DNA of 64,000 nucleotides from Leisingera aquaemixtae. GTDB lineage: Bacteria; Pseudomonadota; Alphaproteobacteria; Rhodobacterales; Rhodobacteraceae. The stretch is from the NCBI RefSeq assembly GCF_019801145.1, contig NZ_JAHVJQ010000003.1, forward strand, positions 62,001 to 126,000. Reading direction: 5' to 3'. Made by a program: the position numbers and the translations under genes. The notes under the pieces were generated by a model. That model was not told where the DNA came from and ran no database searches. It worked only from the letters and a program-made list of their open reading frames with translations. Positions 45,767 through 54,259 of this stretch are shown in pieces; the first letter of the stretch is position 1, and each line of letters begins with the position of its first letter.

Positions 45767-47317
45767 TCAGGCAGGGGATTTCTTGGACCAGCCGTTCAGC
45801 AGCCTGTCAAAGACCGCATTGGCGTAAAGCCCGTTGGAGAGGTGAACTCGCAGCCCGGCAGCGGCGGGGTGTTGTGCCCAGAGCGGGAAGGTGGACTGGG
45901 CCACTGCAACGGCACCGAAACTTGCCAGCGCGAGGAGGATCAGCGCCCATTCCAGCGGACCGGGCTGAGGTGCGGGCGGCAGCGTCCCGGCGGTCAACTG
46001 CGCGGCGGCCATCTGCAGCAGGAAGTAGCTGACAGAGGCAGCACCGGCATAGATCACTGTGCGGCGGGTGAGCGCACCGGGTGCGGCATCGGCCAGGCCC
46101 TGGGCCAGCAAGTATGCAACACCGAAGATCAGGATCACGCCGAGCGCAATGGCCTGAACCGATTTGCCGTCAAAGCCGAACACTGTGCCGGTCAGAGCAT
46201 AGATCGCGATAGCGGTGGCAAAGGCCAGCATCACGTTGCGGGCGCTGGGCACAGCGACCGGCCCGGGGCGGCGCAGCGCCGCGACGTAGCGCACTGCACT
46301 GCCGGCGCTCAGGAAGGCATGTGCCTTGTAGAGCGAATGGGCCACGATATGCAGCAGTGCCAGCGGAAACAGGGCCAGGCCGCACTGCATGATCATAAAG
46401 GCCATTTGGGCGATGGTGGACCAGGCCAGGGAGGTTTTCACGGCAGGCTGGGTCAGCATGACAAGGCTGGCAAACAGCGCGGTGAACCCGCCCAGCATCA
46501 CCAGCAGCGCCATCACGCCCGGGGCGGCCAGCATCAGATCGGCAAGCCGGATCAGCAGGAAGCCGCCCGCGTTGATCACGCCTGCATGCAGCAGGGCGGA
46601 AACGGGCGTCGGGGCTTCCATCACCTCGGTCAGCCATCCGTGCATCGGGAATTGCGCGCAGGCCAGAACTGCTGCCAGTGCAATCAGCACAGCCGCTGCA
46701 CTGGTCAGCGCGCCTGGATCAATACTGGTCAGGACAGAGGCAATGTCGGTGGTGCCATGACCGGCAATCAGCAGAACCACAGCGCCGGCCAGGGCGATCT
46801 CGCTCAGCCGGGCGGCCAGAGCTTTCTTGCGGGCTGCTCGCCGGGCGCCGTTGCGTGACGGGTAGAAAAGCAGCAGGCGGTTCAGCGTCAGGCTGGCGGC
46901 GATCCAGGCCGCGGCAAGCTGGATAAGATTGCCCGCCGTCACCAGCAGTAGAACCGCAGCCAGGGTTGCGGCCATCCATCCGGTGAAGGCGCCTTGGCGC
47001 TCTTCGCCGTCCATACTGGTGGCGGTGTAGCGCAGGACGATCCAGCCGATAAAGCTGACCAGCGCCAGCATCACTGCGCTGACGGCGTCCAGCCGCACTG
47101 AAAGCCCAGCACCCCAGAGACCGATCAGCGGCGAGGTTCCAGGGCCGTGCAGGACCAGCAGCAGCGCCGACCCTGCCGCGCCGGCGAGGGCAGCCAGAGC
47201 AGCCCATTCGGCCAGCCGAGGCACGAGGCGGGGGCGGCGGCCTGGATTGCGGAAGGCGTAGTAAGCGGCAGCCAGCAGCACAAGCGGGCTGAGCAGAGGC
47301 AGAAAAAGGTAACTCAT
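45767..47317 (-). CDS. dabB: DabB, membrane subunit of the DIC uptake complex (NuoL/MrpA-like)
   Basis: A 516-residue, many-spanning membrane protein of the proton-antiporter (complex I NuoL/ND5) family. Typical segments are visible: [50 protein letters not shown], and [20 protein letters not shown]. It supplies the cation path that powers DabA. It is first in a two-gene operon and divergent from a LysR regulator. It is shorter than NuoL, as is usual for stand-alone DabB. Confidence 0.92.
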   Translation of the reverse strand: MSYLFLPLLSPLVLLAAAYYAFRNPGRRPRLVPRLAEWAALAALAGAAGSALLLVLHGPGTSPLIGLWGAGLSVRLDAVSAVMLALVSFIGWIVLRYTATSMDGEERQGAFTGWMAATLAAVLLLVTAGNLIQLAAAWIAASLTLNRLLLFYPSRNGARRAARKKALAARLSEIALAGAVVLLIAGHGTTDIASVLTSIDPGALTSAAAVLIALAAVLACAQFPMHGWLTEVMEAPTPVSALLHAGVINAGGFLLIRLADLMLAAPGVMALLVMLGGFTALFASLVMLTQPAVKTSLAWSTIAQMAFMIMQCGLALFPLALLHIVAHSLYKAHAFLSAGSAVRYVAALRRPGPVAVPSARNVMLAFATAIAIYALTGTVFGFDGKSVQAIALGVILIFGVAYLLAQGLADAAPGALTRRTVIYAGAASVSYFLLQMAAAQLTAGTLPPAPQPGPLEWALILLALASFGAVAVAQSTFPLWAQHPAAAGLRVHLSNGLYANAVFDRLLNGWSKKSPA

Positions 47318-47413
47318 GGTGCTATTTCCTGATTTCAGCGGCCAAGGGCGGTCTGGAAGCGGAAACTAGGGGAGTGTGAGGGTTAATAAAAATTCATTGT
47401 TCATTAGATTTCG

Positions 47414-47428
47414 TTCTATTAATTAGAA
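47414..47428. promoter_or_regulatory. LysR-type box TTCTATTAATTAGAA next to the regulator start
   Basis: The arms TTCTA/TAGAA flank a 5-base centre and fit the T-N11-A pattern of LysR-type sites. The element ends 3 bases before the ATG of the LysR gene, where bound protein would block its own expression. The surrounding spacer (47318-47431) is AT-rich, unlike its neighbours, and should hold both divergent promoters. Confidence 0.5.
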
Positions 47429-47431
47429 TGA

Positions 47432-48322
47432 ATGCCGTTGAACTATCACCATCTCCGCTACTTCTGGGCAGTTGCCCATGATGGCAATCTGACCCGTACT
47501 GCGCAGCGTCTGAACCTGTCGCAATCGGCTCTGTCCGTGCAGATCAAGCAGTTGGAGGAACGGCTGGGCCATGACCTGTTTGAACGGCGCGGACGGCAGC
47601 TTCACCTGACCGAGGCGGGCCGCATCACGCTGGATCATGCGGATGCGATTTTCTCGGCAGGGCAAGAGCTTGTGGCAACATTGCAGGAAACCGGGCGGAG
47701 TCGGCAGGCGCTGCGCATCGGGGCTCTGGCAACACTGTCGCGCAACTTTCAGATCAGCTTTCTGCGGCCAATTCTTCAACGCCCCGATGTGGAAGTGATC
47801 CTGCGTTCAGGCAGTCCAGCCGAACTCCTGGAGGGGCTGCAGACCCTGAACCTGGATGTGGTGCTGATGAACCGCGAGCCGGCCAGCGACTCGCTCACAC
47901 CTTATGAAACCCATCACATCGCCGAGCAGGCAGTAGGCATCGTCGGCACGCCTGGCAGACTGCAGCCGGATCGCCCTTTCGTTGAATTGCTGGAGACCCA
48001 GCCCTTCATCCTTCCGACTGCGGAAAATTCTATGCGAACTGCCTTTGACGCATTGGCGAGCCGTCTGGGAGTGCGCCCGCAAGTGGTGGCAGAGGTGGAC
48101 GACATGGCGATGATGCGCCTTCTGGCGCGGGAGGATATCGGCCTTGCGCTGGTGCCCCCGATTGTTGTGCAGGATGAACTGAAATCCGGGCGTTTGGTGG
48201 AGGCTTCGGAGCATCCGCGCATCCGGGAGACATTCTATGCGATCACCTTGCGCCGGCGCTTTCCAAACCCGCTAGTGCAGGAGCTTCTGGCCAGCACGCC
48301 GGATCCGGCTTTGGCGGGCTGA
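47432..48322 (+). CDS. LysR-family regulator, NhaR-like, divergent from dabBA
   Basis: A 296-residue LysR protein whose opening (NYHHLRYFWAVAHDGNLTRTAQRLNLSQSALSVQIKQLEERLGHDLFERRG) matches the NhaR-type subgroup. The effector domain follows (LRIGALATLSRNFQISFLRP). No clear ribosome-binding site precedes the ATG, but homology begins immediately after it. Its divergence from dabB makes control of inorganic-carbon uptake the obvious hypothesis, with CO2/bicarbonate or Na+/pH as possible cues. Confidence 0.9.
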   Translation: MPLNYHHLRYFWAVAHDGNLTRTAQRLNLSQSALSVQIKQLEERLGHDLFERRGRQLHLTEAGRITLDHADAIFSAGQELVATLQETGRSRQALRIGALATLSRNFQISFLRPILQRPDVEVILRSGSPAELLEGLQTLNLDVVLMNREPASDSLTPYETHHIAEQAVGIVGTPGRLQPDRPFVELLETQPFILPTAENSMRTAFDALASRLGVRPQVVAEVDDMAMMRLLAREDIGLALVPPIVVQDELKSGRLVEASEHPRIRETFYAITLRRRFPNPLVQELLASTPDPALAG

Positions 48323-48349
48323 CGCCTGAAAGGAGACTAGAAAAGAAAA

Positions 48350-48378
48350 AGATCCATATACCCATCAGTGCCGTATCC
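48350..48378 (+). promoter_or_regulatory. ECF (RpoE/ECF11-type) promoter upstream of rpoE
   Basis: AGATCC at 48350-48355, then 16 bases, then CGTATCC at 48372-48378. The ECF11/Rhodobacter RpoE pattern is TGATCC-N16-CGTA, so this is a close match. It implies autoregulation of rpoE-chrR. Transcription would begin around 48384, the first A of an in-frame ATG. Confidence 0.6.
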
Positions 48379-48464
48379 GGTTTATGCTGATCGAAACCGC
48401 AGATATCCAGCCTTTGCGTTCCCCGCTCCACGCGTCGAAGGCACGCCGCGAGGAAAGCAGATAC

Positions 48465-49025
48465 GTGACGCAGAAAGATCCCGGTTTTTCGCAGCAGACC
48501 GTCTGGATGATCGCAGTGCGCGATGGGCGAGACCGCGCCGCGTTCGCAGCGCTGTTTGATTACTTTGCACCGCGGCTCAAGGGGTTTGTAATCCGCGCAG
48601 GCGCGCCGCCGCCGCAGGCGGAAGAGATCGTGCAGGACGTCATGCTGACGGTTTGGCGTAAGGCCGCAACCTTTGATCCGCACCGGGCGCAGGTGTCGGC
48701 CTGGATTTATCAGATCGCGCGCAACCGGCAGATCGACGTGGCGCGCAAGGAAAACCGCCCGGTGCCCGAGGAGTTGCGCGAAGAGCCGGGCCTAGAACCC
48801 GATGCTAGCCAGATTCTGGGTCTGGAGCAGGAGGCGGGGCAGCTGAAACAGGCGCTTGCCCAGCTCAAGCCGGAGCAGCGCGACATACTGGAGAAAGCCT
48901 ATCTGGGCGAACTGACCCATCAGGAGATCAGCCGCCAGACCGGGCTTCCCTTGGGCACCATCAAGTCGCGGATCCGGCTTGGCCTGCAGCGCCTGAGGCA
49001 CGAATTGAAGGACCTCATGTCATGA
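48465..49025 (+). CDS. rpoE: ECF sigma factor RpoE (singlet-oxygen/photo-oxidative stress type)
   Basis: A 186-residue sigma factor if begun at GTG 48465, which has GAGGAAAG upstream and gives 15 residues before AVRDGRDRAAF, as in Rhodobacter RpoE. An ATG at 48384 would add 27 residues. Region 2 (AFAALFDYFAPRLKGFVIRAG ... AEEIVQDVMLTVWRKAATFDP ... ARNRQIDVAR) and region 4 (LKPEQRDILEKAYLGELTHQEISRQTGLPLGTIKSRIRLGLQRLRHEL) are intact. It overlaps chrR by 4 bp. It directs transcription when ChrR is inactivated by singlet oxygen. Confidence 0.92.
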   Translation: MTQKDPGFSQQTVWMIAVRDGRDRAAFAALFDYFAPRLKGFVIRAGAPPPQAEEIVQDVMLTVWRKAATFDPHRAQVSAWIYQIARNRQIDVARKENRPVPEELREEPGLEPDASQILGLEQEAGQLKQALAQLKPEQRDILEKAYLGELTHQEISRQTGLPLGTIKSRIRLGLQRLRHELKDLMS

Positions 49026-49657
49026 GCGTCATCCGTCATCATATCCCGGACGCCATGCTGGCGTCTTATGCGGCAGGAACCTTGCCGCAATCGTTCTCCG
49101 TTGTGGTGGCCGCCCATGTGTCGATGTGTGCACAATGCCGGGCGGCGCTGGAGGCGCATCAGGCTGTTGGCGGGCTGCTGCTAGAGAGCTGCGCGGCGGA
49201 GCCGGTGTCCGGCAGATTGCGCCAGGATGTGCTGGCGCAGTTGGATGCGCCTTTCACCCCGGAGCCCTGCTATGACCGGTCAGGCATCTTCCCCGGGCCT
49301 GTGGTCGCGGCGATGAAGGGGCGGCAGCCAAAGTGGAAGACGCTGGGCATGGGAGTGCGGCAGGACATACTGATGGCGGATAACTCAGGCTCGGTCCGGC
49401 TGCTGTATATTCCTGCAGGGCAGGCGGTTCCGGATCATGGCCACAACGGCCTGGAACTGACCCTGGTTCTGCAGGGCAGCTTTAGCGACGAAACCGGGCA
49501 ATTCGGGGCCGGCGACTTGGAAGTTGCTGACGAGGAGGTGGATCATACACCTGTGGCGGGCGCAAGCGGACCTTGCATTTGCCTGGCGGCAACCGATGCG
49601 CCGCTGCGCTTTCGGGCATTCATGCCGCGGCTGCTGCAACCCTTGTTCCGGATCTGA
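49022..49657 (+). CDS. chrR: ChrR, zinc-binding anti-sigma factor with cupin domain
   Basis: A 211-residue anti-sigma factor. The N-terminal zinc site has His6 or His7, His32, Cys36 and Cys39 (AAHVSMCAQC). The C-terminal cupin carries His139, His141, Glu145 and His175, the same set and spacing as His141, His143, Glu147 and His177 of Rhodobacter sphaeroides ChrR. The N-terminal domain holds RpoE; the cupin is needed for the response to singlet oxygen. The gene is co-translated with rpoE. The next gene converges on it. Confidence 0.93.
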   Translation: MSVIRHHIPDAMLASYAAGTLPQSFSVVVAAHVSMCAQCRAALEAHQAVGGLLLESCAAEPVSGRLRQDVLAQLDAPFTPEPCYDRSGIFPGPVVAAMKGRQPKWKTLGMGVRQDILMADNSGSVRLLYIPAGQAVPDHGHNGLELTLVLQGSFSDETGQFGAGDLEVADEEVDHTPVAGASGPCICLAATDAPLRFRAFMPRLLQPLFRI

Positions 49658-49675
49658 GAAGGCGGGGAACGCCCG

Positions 49676-50401
49676 TCACCTGCCACGGTAAAGCAGCCAG
49701 TCGGGAATGAAGGACAGGCTCCGGACGGCCCAGGAAAAAAGTGCGGGGAAGTTGGTCCGGAAGCGGTTTTTGTGCATTGCGGCCAGCACCCGGCTGGCCG
49801 CGTCCTCCGGATCCATAAGCATCGGCATTCTGAAACTGTTTTTCTCCGTCAGCCGCGTTTTGATGAAACCAGGGTTGACCAGCCGGACAGTCACACCGGT
49901 GTTCCGCAAGTCAAAGCGCATGGTTTCGGCAAGGCTGACCAGCGCCGACTTGCTGGCGCCATAGCCCACGGATGCGGGCAGCCCGTGGTAGCCCGCCAGA
50001 GAGCCGATCAGGGTTATATCTCCCCGGTTATCTCTAACGAAACGCGGCACTACTTCGCCCAGAACGCGCAGGGCTCCGGTAAAGTTCACCTCAAGCATCT
50101 GCCGCGCCTTCGCGCTGTCCCAATCCTGTGTGCGCATGGGATCATAGGCTCCGGCGCAGTAGATCAGCCCGTCCAGCTGCGTAATGCCCGCTGCGGCCTG
50201 CGCCACGGCGTCATCGTCGGTCACGTCCAACGGCAGTATGCGCGAACCGGGCAGGCTGCGGGCCAGGCTTTGCAGGCGGTCAGTGTTGCGCGCCGAAAGG
50301 ATCAGATGCGCTCCCTCCGCGTTCATCCCGCTGGCCAGCGCTCTGCCGAGCCCTTCGCTGGCACCGATGAGCCAATAGGTTTTGCCTTCAAAGACGGTCA
50401 T
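49676..50401 (-). CDS. Short-chain dehydrogenase of the rpoE-chrR neighbourhood
   Basis: A 241-residue SDR: cofactor motif LIGASEGLGRALASGM, CAG motif IYCAGAYDP, catalytic Ser in LIGSLAGYHG with YGASKSAL. The C-terminus is hydrophobic (FSWAVRSLSFIPDWLLYRG) and may associate with the membrane. It overlaps the DUF1365 gene by 4 bp, and the pair is divergent from the flavin oxidoreductase operon. This SDR is part of the conserved gene set around ChrR/RpoE in many proteobacteria; a role in lipid modification is likely but not proven. Confidence 0.9.
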   Translation of the reverse strand: MTVFEGKTYWLIGASEGLGRALASGMNAEGAHLILSARNTDRLQSLARSLPGSRILPLDVTDDDAVAQAAAGITQLDGLIYCAGAYDPMRTQDWDSAKARQMLEVNFTGALRVLGEVVPRFVRDNRGDITLIGSLAGYHGLPASVGYGASKSALVSLAETMRFDLRNTGVTVRLVNPGFIKTRLTEKNSFRMPMLMDPEDAASRVLAAMHKNRFRTNFPALFSWAVRSLSFIPDWLLYRGR

Positions 50402-51171
50402 TGGCGGGCCTTGGCAATGTTGCTGCTGTCGGAGACCAAGACTTTTGGCGCGGGCTGTTTTCTAAGGAATGGCGCCCGCTTCACGGCGAGGATTGCCGCC
50501 TGCCAGTGGATCAGTGCCAGCACCCGTGCCGCGCCCAGAGGGCGCCGCAGAGCGGCGTGCAGCAGGCTGGCACTGGTGGCCGGGCTGCGGCGCCCTTTCA
50601 GAGTTGCCAGCACGCCTTGGCTGCCGTTTTCATAGGCGATGCGGATGCTGACATCGCTTTCGCTGAGGTGAAAGTTGAACCGGTAAAGCCCCTCGACCTT
50701 CTGAAACGGTGATACATGCATCAGTTTATTCGCTGTCAGCTGGTCGGATTTACGGATCGGACGGAAATCTTCATGCGCGCAGAAATAACAATGGCGGCCG
50801 CCAAAGGTATTGTTGACCTCGGCGACAATCGCGCAGGGCTGGCCATCGCGCAGGGCAATCCAAAAGCTGACCGGATTGAAGTGAAACCACAGGAAGCTGG
50901 GCTGCGTAAGCAGCAGAAGCTGAGTGCCACGTAAGGGCATGCCCCGGGCAGCCAGCACCCCGCGGAACCAGGCAAGACCATGTCCCTGTCCGCGGCGGCC
51001 GCCGTGGTGACGGTCCCAGAGCGACCAGAGATTGAAGCGGTTCCGGGAAATCAGCCGCGGATGGGCATCGCTGAAATCGGTCAGCACGAAATCGACGCCG
51101 TAGGTGAACGCGTTCTTCAGCGCGCCGCGGCGGGCATGGAAGGTTTCAGCTTGGACGTGATCCAGTGTCAT
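50398..51171 (-). CDS. DUF1365 protein
   Basis: A 257-residue member of DUF1365 with typical segments: HARRGALKNAFTYGVDFVLTDF, FWFHFNPVSFWIALRDGQPCAIVAEVNNTFGGRHCY and MHVSPFQKVEGLYRFNF. The function is unknown. It is almost always beside the flavin amine-oxidase-like protein and the CFA-like methyltransferase, as here. The ATG is 5 bases after a candidate ECF -10 element on this strand, so the message may be nearly or fully leaderless. Confidence 0.9.
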   Translation of the reverse strand: MTLDHVQAETFHARRGALKNAFTYGVDFVLTDFSDAHPRLISRNRFNLWSLWDRHHGGRRGQGHGLAWFRGVLAARGMPLRGTQLLLLTQPSFLWFHFNPVSFWIALRDGQPCAIVAEVNNTFGGRHCYFCAHEDFRPIRKSDQLTANKLMHVSPFQKVEGLYRFNFHLSESDVSIRIAYENGSQGVLATLKGRRSPATSASLLHAALRRPLGAARVLALIHWQAAILAVKRAPFLRKQPAPKVLVSDSSNIAKARQ

Positions 51172-51176
51172 GCGGT

Positions 51177-51205
51177 GAATACGGGCAAACTCTGCCGATG
51201 GTTCA
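51177..51205 (-). promoter_or_regulatory. ECF-type promoter for the DUF1365-SDR operon
   Basis: On the minus strand: TGAACC (51205-51200), 16 bases, CGTATTC (51183-51177). It differs from the TGATCC-N16-CGTATCC elements nearby at one position in each hexamer/heptamer. The predicted start of transcription coincides with the A of the DUF1365 ATG at 51171. Confidence 0.5.
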
Positions 51206-51258
51206 CTTGGACCTTAAGCAAAAGCGCGAAACGCGGAAAATATTTCTGCAACTGAATG

Positions 51259-51287
51259 TGATCCGGCTGCCTGGGAGGGCCGTATCC
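51259..51287 (+). promoter_or_regulatory. ECF-type promoter for the flavin oxidoreductase-CFA operon
   Basis: TGATCC at 51259-51264, 16 bases, CGTATCC at 51281-51287; both elements match the RpoE/ECF11 pattern. Transcription would begin near 51293, giving a leader of about 25 bases before the ATG at 51318. Confidence 0.65.
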
Positions 51288-51317
51288 CTTGAACATTGCA
51301 CCAAAAACGGGATCATC

Positions 51318-52661
51318 ATGTTCGATCAATCCAGTATTGCGCGCAAGAAGATTGCCATCGCCGGCGGCGGCATTTCCGGTCTGGCGGCAGCTTATTATCT
51401 ATCGCCCTTCCACGATGTGACCCTTTACGAGGCCGCGCCGCGGCTGGGCGGCCACGCCCGCACCGTAATGGCAGGCCGGAACGGTGATCAGCCGGTCGAT
51501 ACCGGTTTCATCGTATTCAATTATGCGACGTATCCTTATCTGACCCGGCTTTTCCGTGATCTGGATGTGCCGGTGATCAAGAGCGAAATGAGCTTTGGGG
51601 CCAGCATCGACGACGGCTGGCTGGAATACGGCCTGAACACGCTGGGTGCGCTGACGGCTCAGAAAAGCAACCTGATCCGGCCTCAGTTCTACAAGATGAT
51701 CATGGATATCCTGCGGTTCGGAAACCAAGCGGAAGCCGTGGCCCGCGATGACGTCAAGACAATCGGCGCGCTGGTGGAGGAGCTGCGCCTGGGCCGCTGG
51801 TTTCGAGATCACTACCTGATGCCGATGTGCGGCGCGATCTGGTCGACACCGGTCGCGGAAGTGGATCAGTTTCCGGCAAAATCCTTGGTGCGCTTCTTCC
51901 GCAACCATGCGCTGCTGGCCGGGACTGGCAAGCACCAGTGGTGGACCGTGAAGGGCGGTAGCATTGAATATGTCCGGCGGCTGGAAGCCGCGCTGACGGC
52001 CCGCGGTGTCCGCATCCGCACCGGCGCGCCGGTCCGGCAGGTATGGCGCGGCCGTCAGACGGTGTCCGTCGCGGCGGCGGGTGTTCTTCCCGCGGAGTAT
52101 GATGAGCTGATCCTGGCGTGCCACTCGGATCAGGCACTGGCGCTGCTGGGAGAAGATGCCACCCCGGCGGAGGCTGAGGCGCTGGGCAGCATCCGCTACC
52201 AGGCAAATCGTGCCGTGCTGCATTGCGATCCGCGCCAGATGCCGAACCGGCGGGATTGCTGGTCCAGTTGGGCCTACCGGTCGCAGGACGGTGCGATTGG
52301 AGTCACCTACTGGATGAACCGGCTGCAAAGCATCCCCGAGAATGATCCGCTGTTTGTGACCCTGAACCCGTCGAGCGAAATTCCGGCAGAGGCCATTTAC
52401 GACCAGACTGAGTTCACTCATCCGGTTTTTGACCGGGCGGCCCTGCGGGCGCAGGAACGGATCCGCGCGATGCAGGGGCAGAACCGCACTTGGTTCGCCG
52501 GAGCCTGGAACCGGCACGGCTTTCACGAAGACGGCATTGCCAGCGCCATGCGTATCGTGCGCTGCCTGGCCAGCCCGCCCCGAGCAGAAGGATTGGAACA
52601 TGCGTTTTACCAGCAAAGCCCTGAAGACGAAATTTCTGTCCAGCTGCGAGCGTCTCCGTGA
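51318..52661 (+). CDS. Flavin amine-oxidase-like oxidoreductase (desaturase-like)
   Basis: A 447-residue FAD protein of the amine-oxidase/desaturase superfamily (KIAIAGGGISGLAAAYYLSP, PRLGGHARTV). The start follows an ECF promoter, and an in-frame extension to 51165 crosses that promoter. It is the first gene of an operon and overlaps the CFA-like methyltransferase by 62 bp. In Rhodobacter sphaeroides a similar protein next to a CFA-like enzyme takes part in furan fatty acid synthesis (UfaD with UfaM); sameness of function is inferred from order and family. Confidence 0.9.
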   Translation: MFDQSSIARKKIAIAGGGISGLAAAYYLSPFHDVTLYEAAPRLGGHARTVMAGRNGDQPVDTGFIVFNYATYPYLTRLFRDLDVPVIKSEMSFGASIDDGWLEYGLNTLGALTAQKSNLIRPQFYKMIMDILRFGNQAEAVARDDVKTIGALVEELRLGRWFRDHYLMPMCGAIWSTPVAEVDQFPAKSLVRFFRNHALLAGTGKHQWWTVKGGSIEYVRRLEAALTARGVRIRTGAPVRQVWRGRQTVSVAAAGVLPAEYDELILACHSDQALALLGEDATPAEAEALGSIRYQANRAVLHCDPRQMPNRRDCWSSWAYRSQDGAIGVTYWMNRLQSIPENDPLFVTLNPSSEIPAEAIYDQTEFTHPVFDRAALRAQERIRAMQGQNRTWFAGAWNRHGFHEDGIASAMRIVRCLASPPRAEGLEHAFYQQSPEDEISVQLRASP

Positions 52662-53769
52662 AGGCCGGCTGATCCTGCGCACACCGGAAGGCGAGCGCTA
52701 CAATTTCGGCACTTCCGGCCCTGAGGCGGAGATGGTGATCCGGGACTGGTCAGCGGTGCCGGCGATGGCCGCACATGGCCAGGTCGGTCTCGGCGAAACC
52801 TATGTGGAGGGGCTGTGGGATACGCCTTCGATCGAGACGTTGATGTTAGTTGCGATGCGCAACCGCGATCACCTGGCGGCCTACGACCAGGCCAGCCCGC
52901 TGAACCGTGCCCGGTTCCGGCTGGCCGACACCCTTTTGCGCGCCAATTCCCGGCGCGGCGCCCGCCGCAACATCCGCGCGCATTATGATGTCGGGAATGA
53001 GTTCTATGCGCTGTGGCTTGACGAGGGGATGACCTACTCTTCAGCCCTGTTTGACGAGCCAGACAGCGATCTGGCCCGCGCCCAAATTCGAAAGAACGCC
53101 CGCATCCTGTCCCGGCTGGGCAGCGGCAGGCAGGTTCTGGAGATCGGATGCGGCTGGGGCGGATTCGCGGAACAGGCGGCGCAGGAAGGGCGCGACGTGA
53201 CCGGCATCACCATATCGCGCAACCAGCACAGCTATGCTGATGCCCGGCTTGACGGGCGCGCCGATATCAGGCTGTGCGACTACCGGGATATTGAAGGCAC
53301 CTACGACAATATCGTCTCAATCGAAATGATTGAGGCGGTTGGGGCCCGGTACTGGCCCAGTTATTTCTCCGTGCTCAAGCATAAGCTGGCCGGTGACGGG
53401 CGGGCCGTGCTTCAGGCCATCACGGTAAAGGACAGTTTCTTCCCTACCTACCGGACCTCTTCTGACTATATCCGGCAGTACGTGTTTCCTGGCGGGATGC
53501 TGCTGTCGGACCGCGTGATCCGCACCCAGGCACAACAGGCCGGGCTGCAGGTGCGCAACAGTTTCGCATTCGGCCAGGATTACGCCCGCACCTGCCGGAT
53601 CTGGGCCGAACGCCTCGCGGCGCTGAGGCCGCGGGTCCTGAAGATGGGTTACGGTGAGGCCTTCTGCCGCAATTGGCAGTACTACCTGGAGATTTGCGCA
53701 GCGTCCTTTGCTGTCGGGCACACCAATGTCGTGCAGGTGGAGCTGGAACATGCCCCGCTTCATGCATAA
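52600..53769 (+). CDS. CFA-synthase-like SAM-dependent fatty-acyl methyltransferase
   Basis: A 389-residue member of the cyclopropane-fatty-acid synthase family: N-terminal helical domain, then the SAM motif VLEIGCGWGGFAEQAA, YDVGNEFYALWLDEGMTYSSA, and SIEMIEAVGARYWPSYF. It would methylate the double bond of membrane phospholipid acyl chains. The start is the ATG with AAGGA upstream; its first 62 bases lie within the flavin gene. In the RpoE-ChrR set this enzyme is a known target class, and either cyclopropane or methylated (furan precursor) acyl chains are possible products. Confidence 0.92.
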   Translation: MRFTSKALKTKFLSSCERLREGRLILRTPEGERYNFGTSGPEAEMVIRDWSAVPAMAAHGQVGLGETYVEGLWDTPSIETLMLVAMRNRDHLAAYDQASPLNRARFRLADTLLRANSRRGARRNIRAHYDVGNEFYALWLDEGMTYSSALFDEPDSDLARAQIRKNARILSRLGSGRQVLEIGCGWGGFAEQAAQEGRDVTGITISRNQHSYADARLDGRADIRLCDYRDIEGTYDNIVSIEMIEAVGARYWPSYFSVLKHKLAGDGRAVLQAITVKDSFFPTYRTSSDYIRQYVFPGGMLLSDRVIRTQAQQAGLQVRNSFAFGQDYARTCRIWAERLAALRPRVLKMGYGEAFCRNWQYYLEICAASFAVGHTNVVQVELEHAPLHA

Positions 53770-54259
53770 TTGCCTGCCCGCACTGGCGCTGGCTGTAGCA
53801 CTTGCGGGGGCCGTGCAGGCCTCAGTCATCGAGCGCGCGCTGCCAGGGGCCGAACTGCGCGGCGAGTCCACCTTCCGCTTTGTCGGAGTGCCGCTCTACA
53901 AGGCTCGGCTATTCACCCATGGCGGCGCACCGCTGGACTGGAGCCGGGATTTCGCCCTGGAGCTGACCTACCTGCGCTATCTGAGCGGTGCTGACTTGGT
54001 GGAGAGCACCCTGCGCGAGCTGGAGCGCCTTGGCGGCGCACCGCCGGTGCGCGGGCAGCTGGAACGCTGCTTCCGGGATGTGAGGAGGGGCGACAGCTAT
54101 GCCGCCGTGTCCAAGGGGCCAGACAGGATTGGCTTCTGGAACAACGGTCAGCGGGTCTGCACGCTGAGCCATCCCGGCATCAAGGGCCGTTTCATGGCGA
54201 TTTTCCTGGGGCCGGACACCCGTTCAGCCTCCTTTACCCGGCGCTTAAAGGGGGAGTGA
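53750..54259 (+). CDS. Chalcone isomerase-like exported protein
   Basis: A 169-residue protein with a signal peptide (LPALALAVALAGAVQA) and the chalcone_3-type fold: ELRGESTFRFVGVPLYKARLF, LELTYLRYLSGADLVESTLRE and the FMAIFLGPDTRSASF end. Bacterial members are not flavonoid enzymes and may bind fatty acids. It overlaps the methyltransferase by 20 bp and the MFS gene by one base. I used the first ATG (53750); a second at 53762 would shorten the N-terminus by four residues. Confidence 0.85.
   Translation: MPRFMHNCLPALALAVALAGAVQASVIERALPGAELRGESTFRFVGVPLYKARLFTHGGAPLDWSRDFALELTYLRYLSGADLVESTLRELERLGGAPPVRGQLERCFRDVRRGDSYAAVSKGPDRIGFWNNGQRVCTLSHPGIKGRFMAIFLGPDTRSASFTRRLKGE

Noticed and set aside
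48384-48464. ATG start 27 codons upstream for rpoE
   Set aside because: It coincides with the predicted transcript start and lacks a ribosome-binding site; GTG 48465 has one and matches Rhodobacter RpoE length. A leaderless alternative cannot be excluded.
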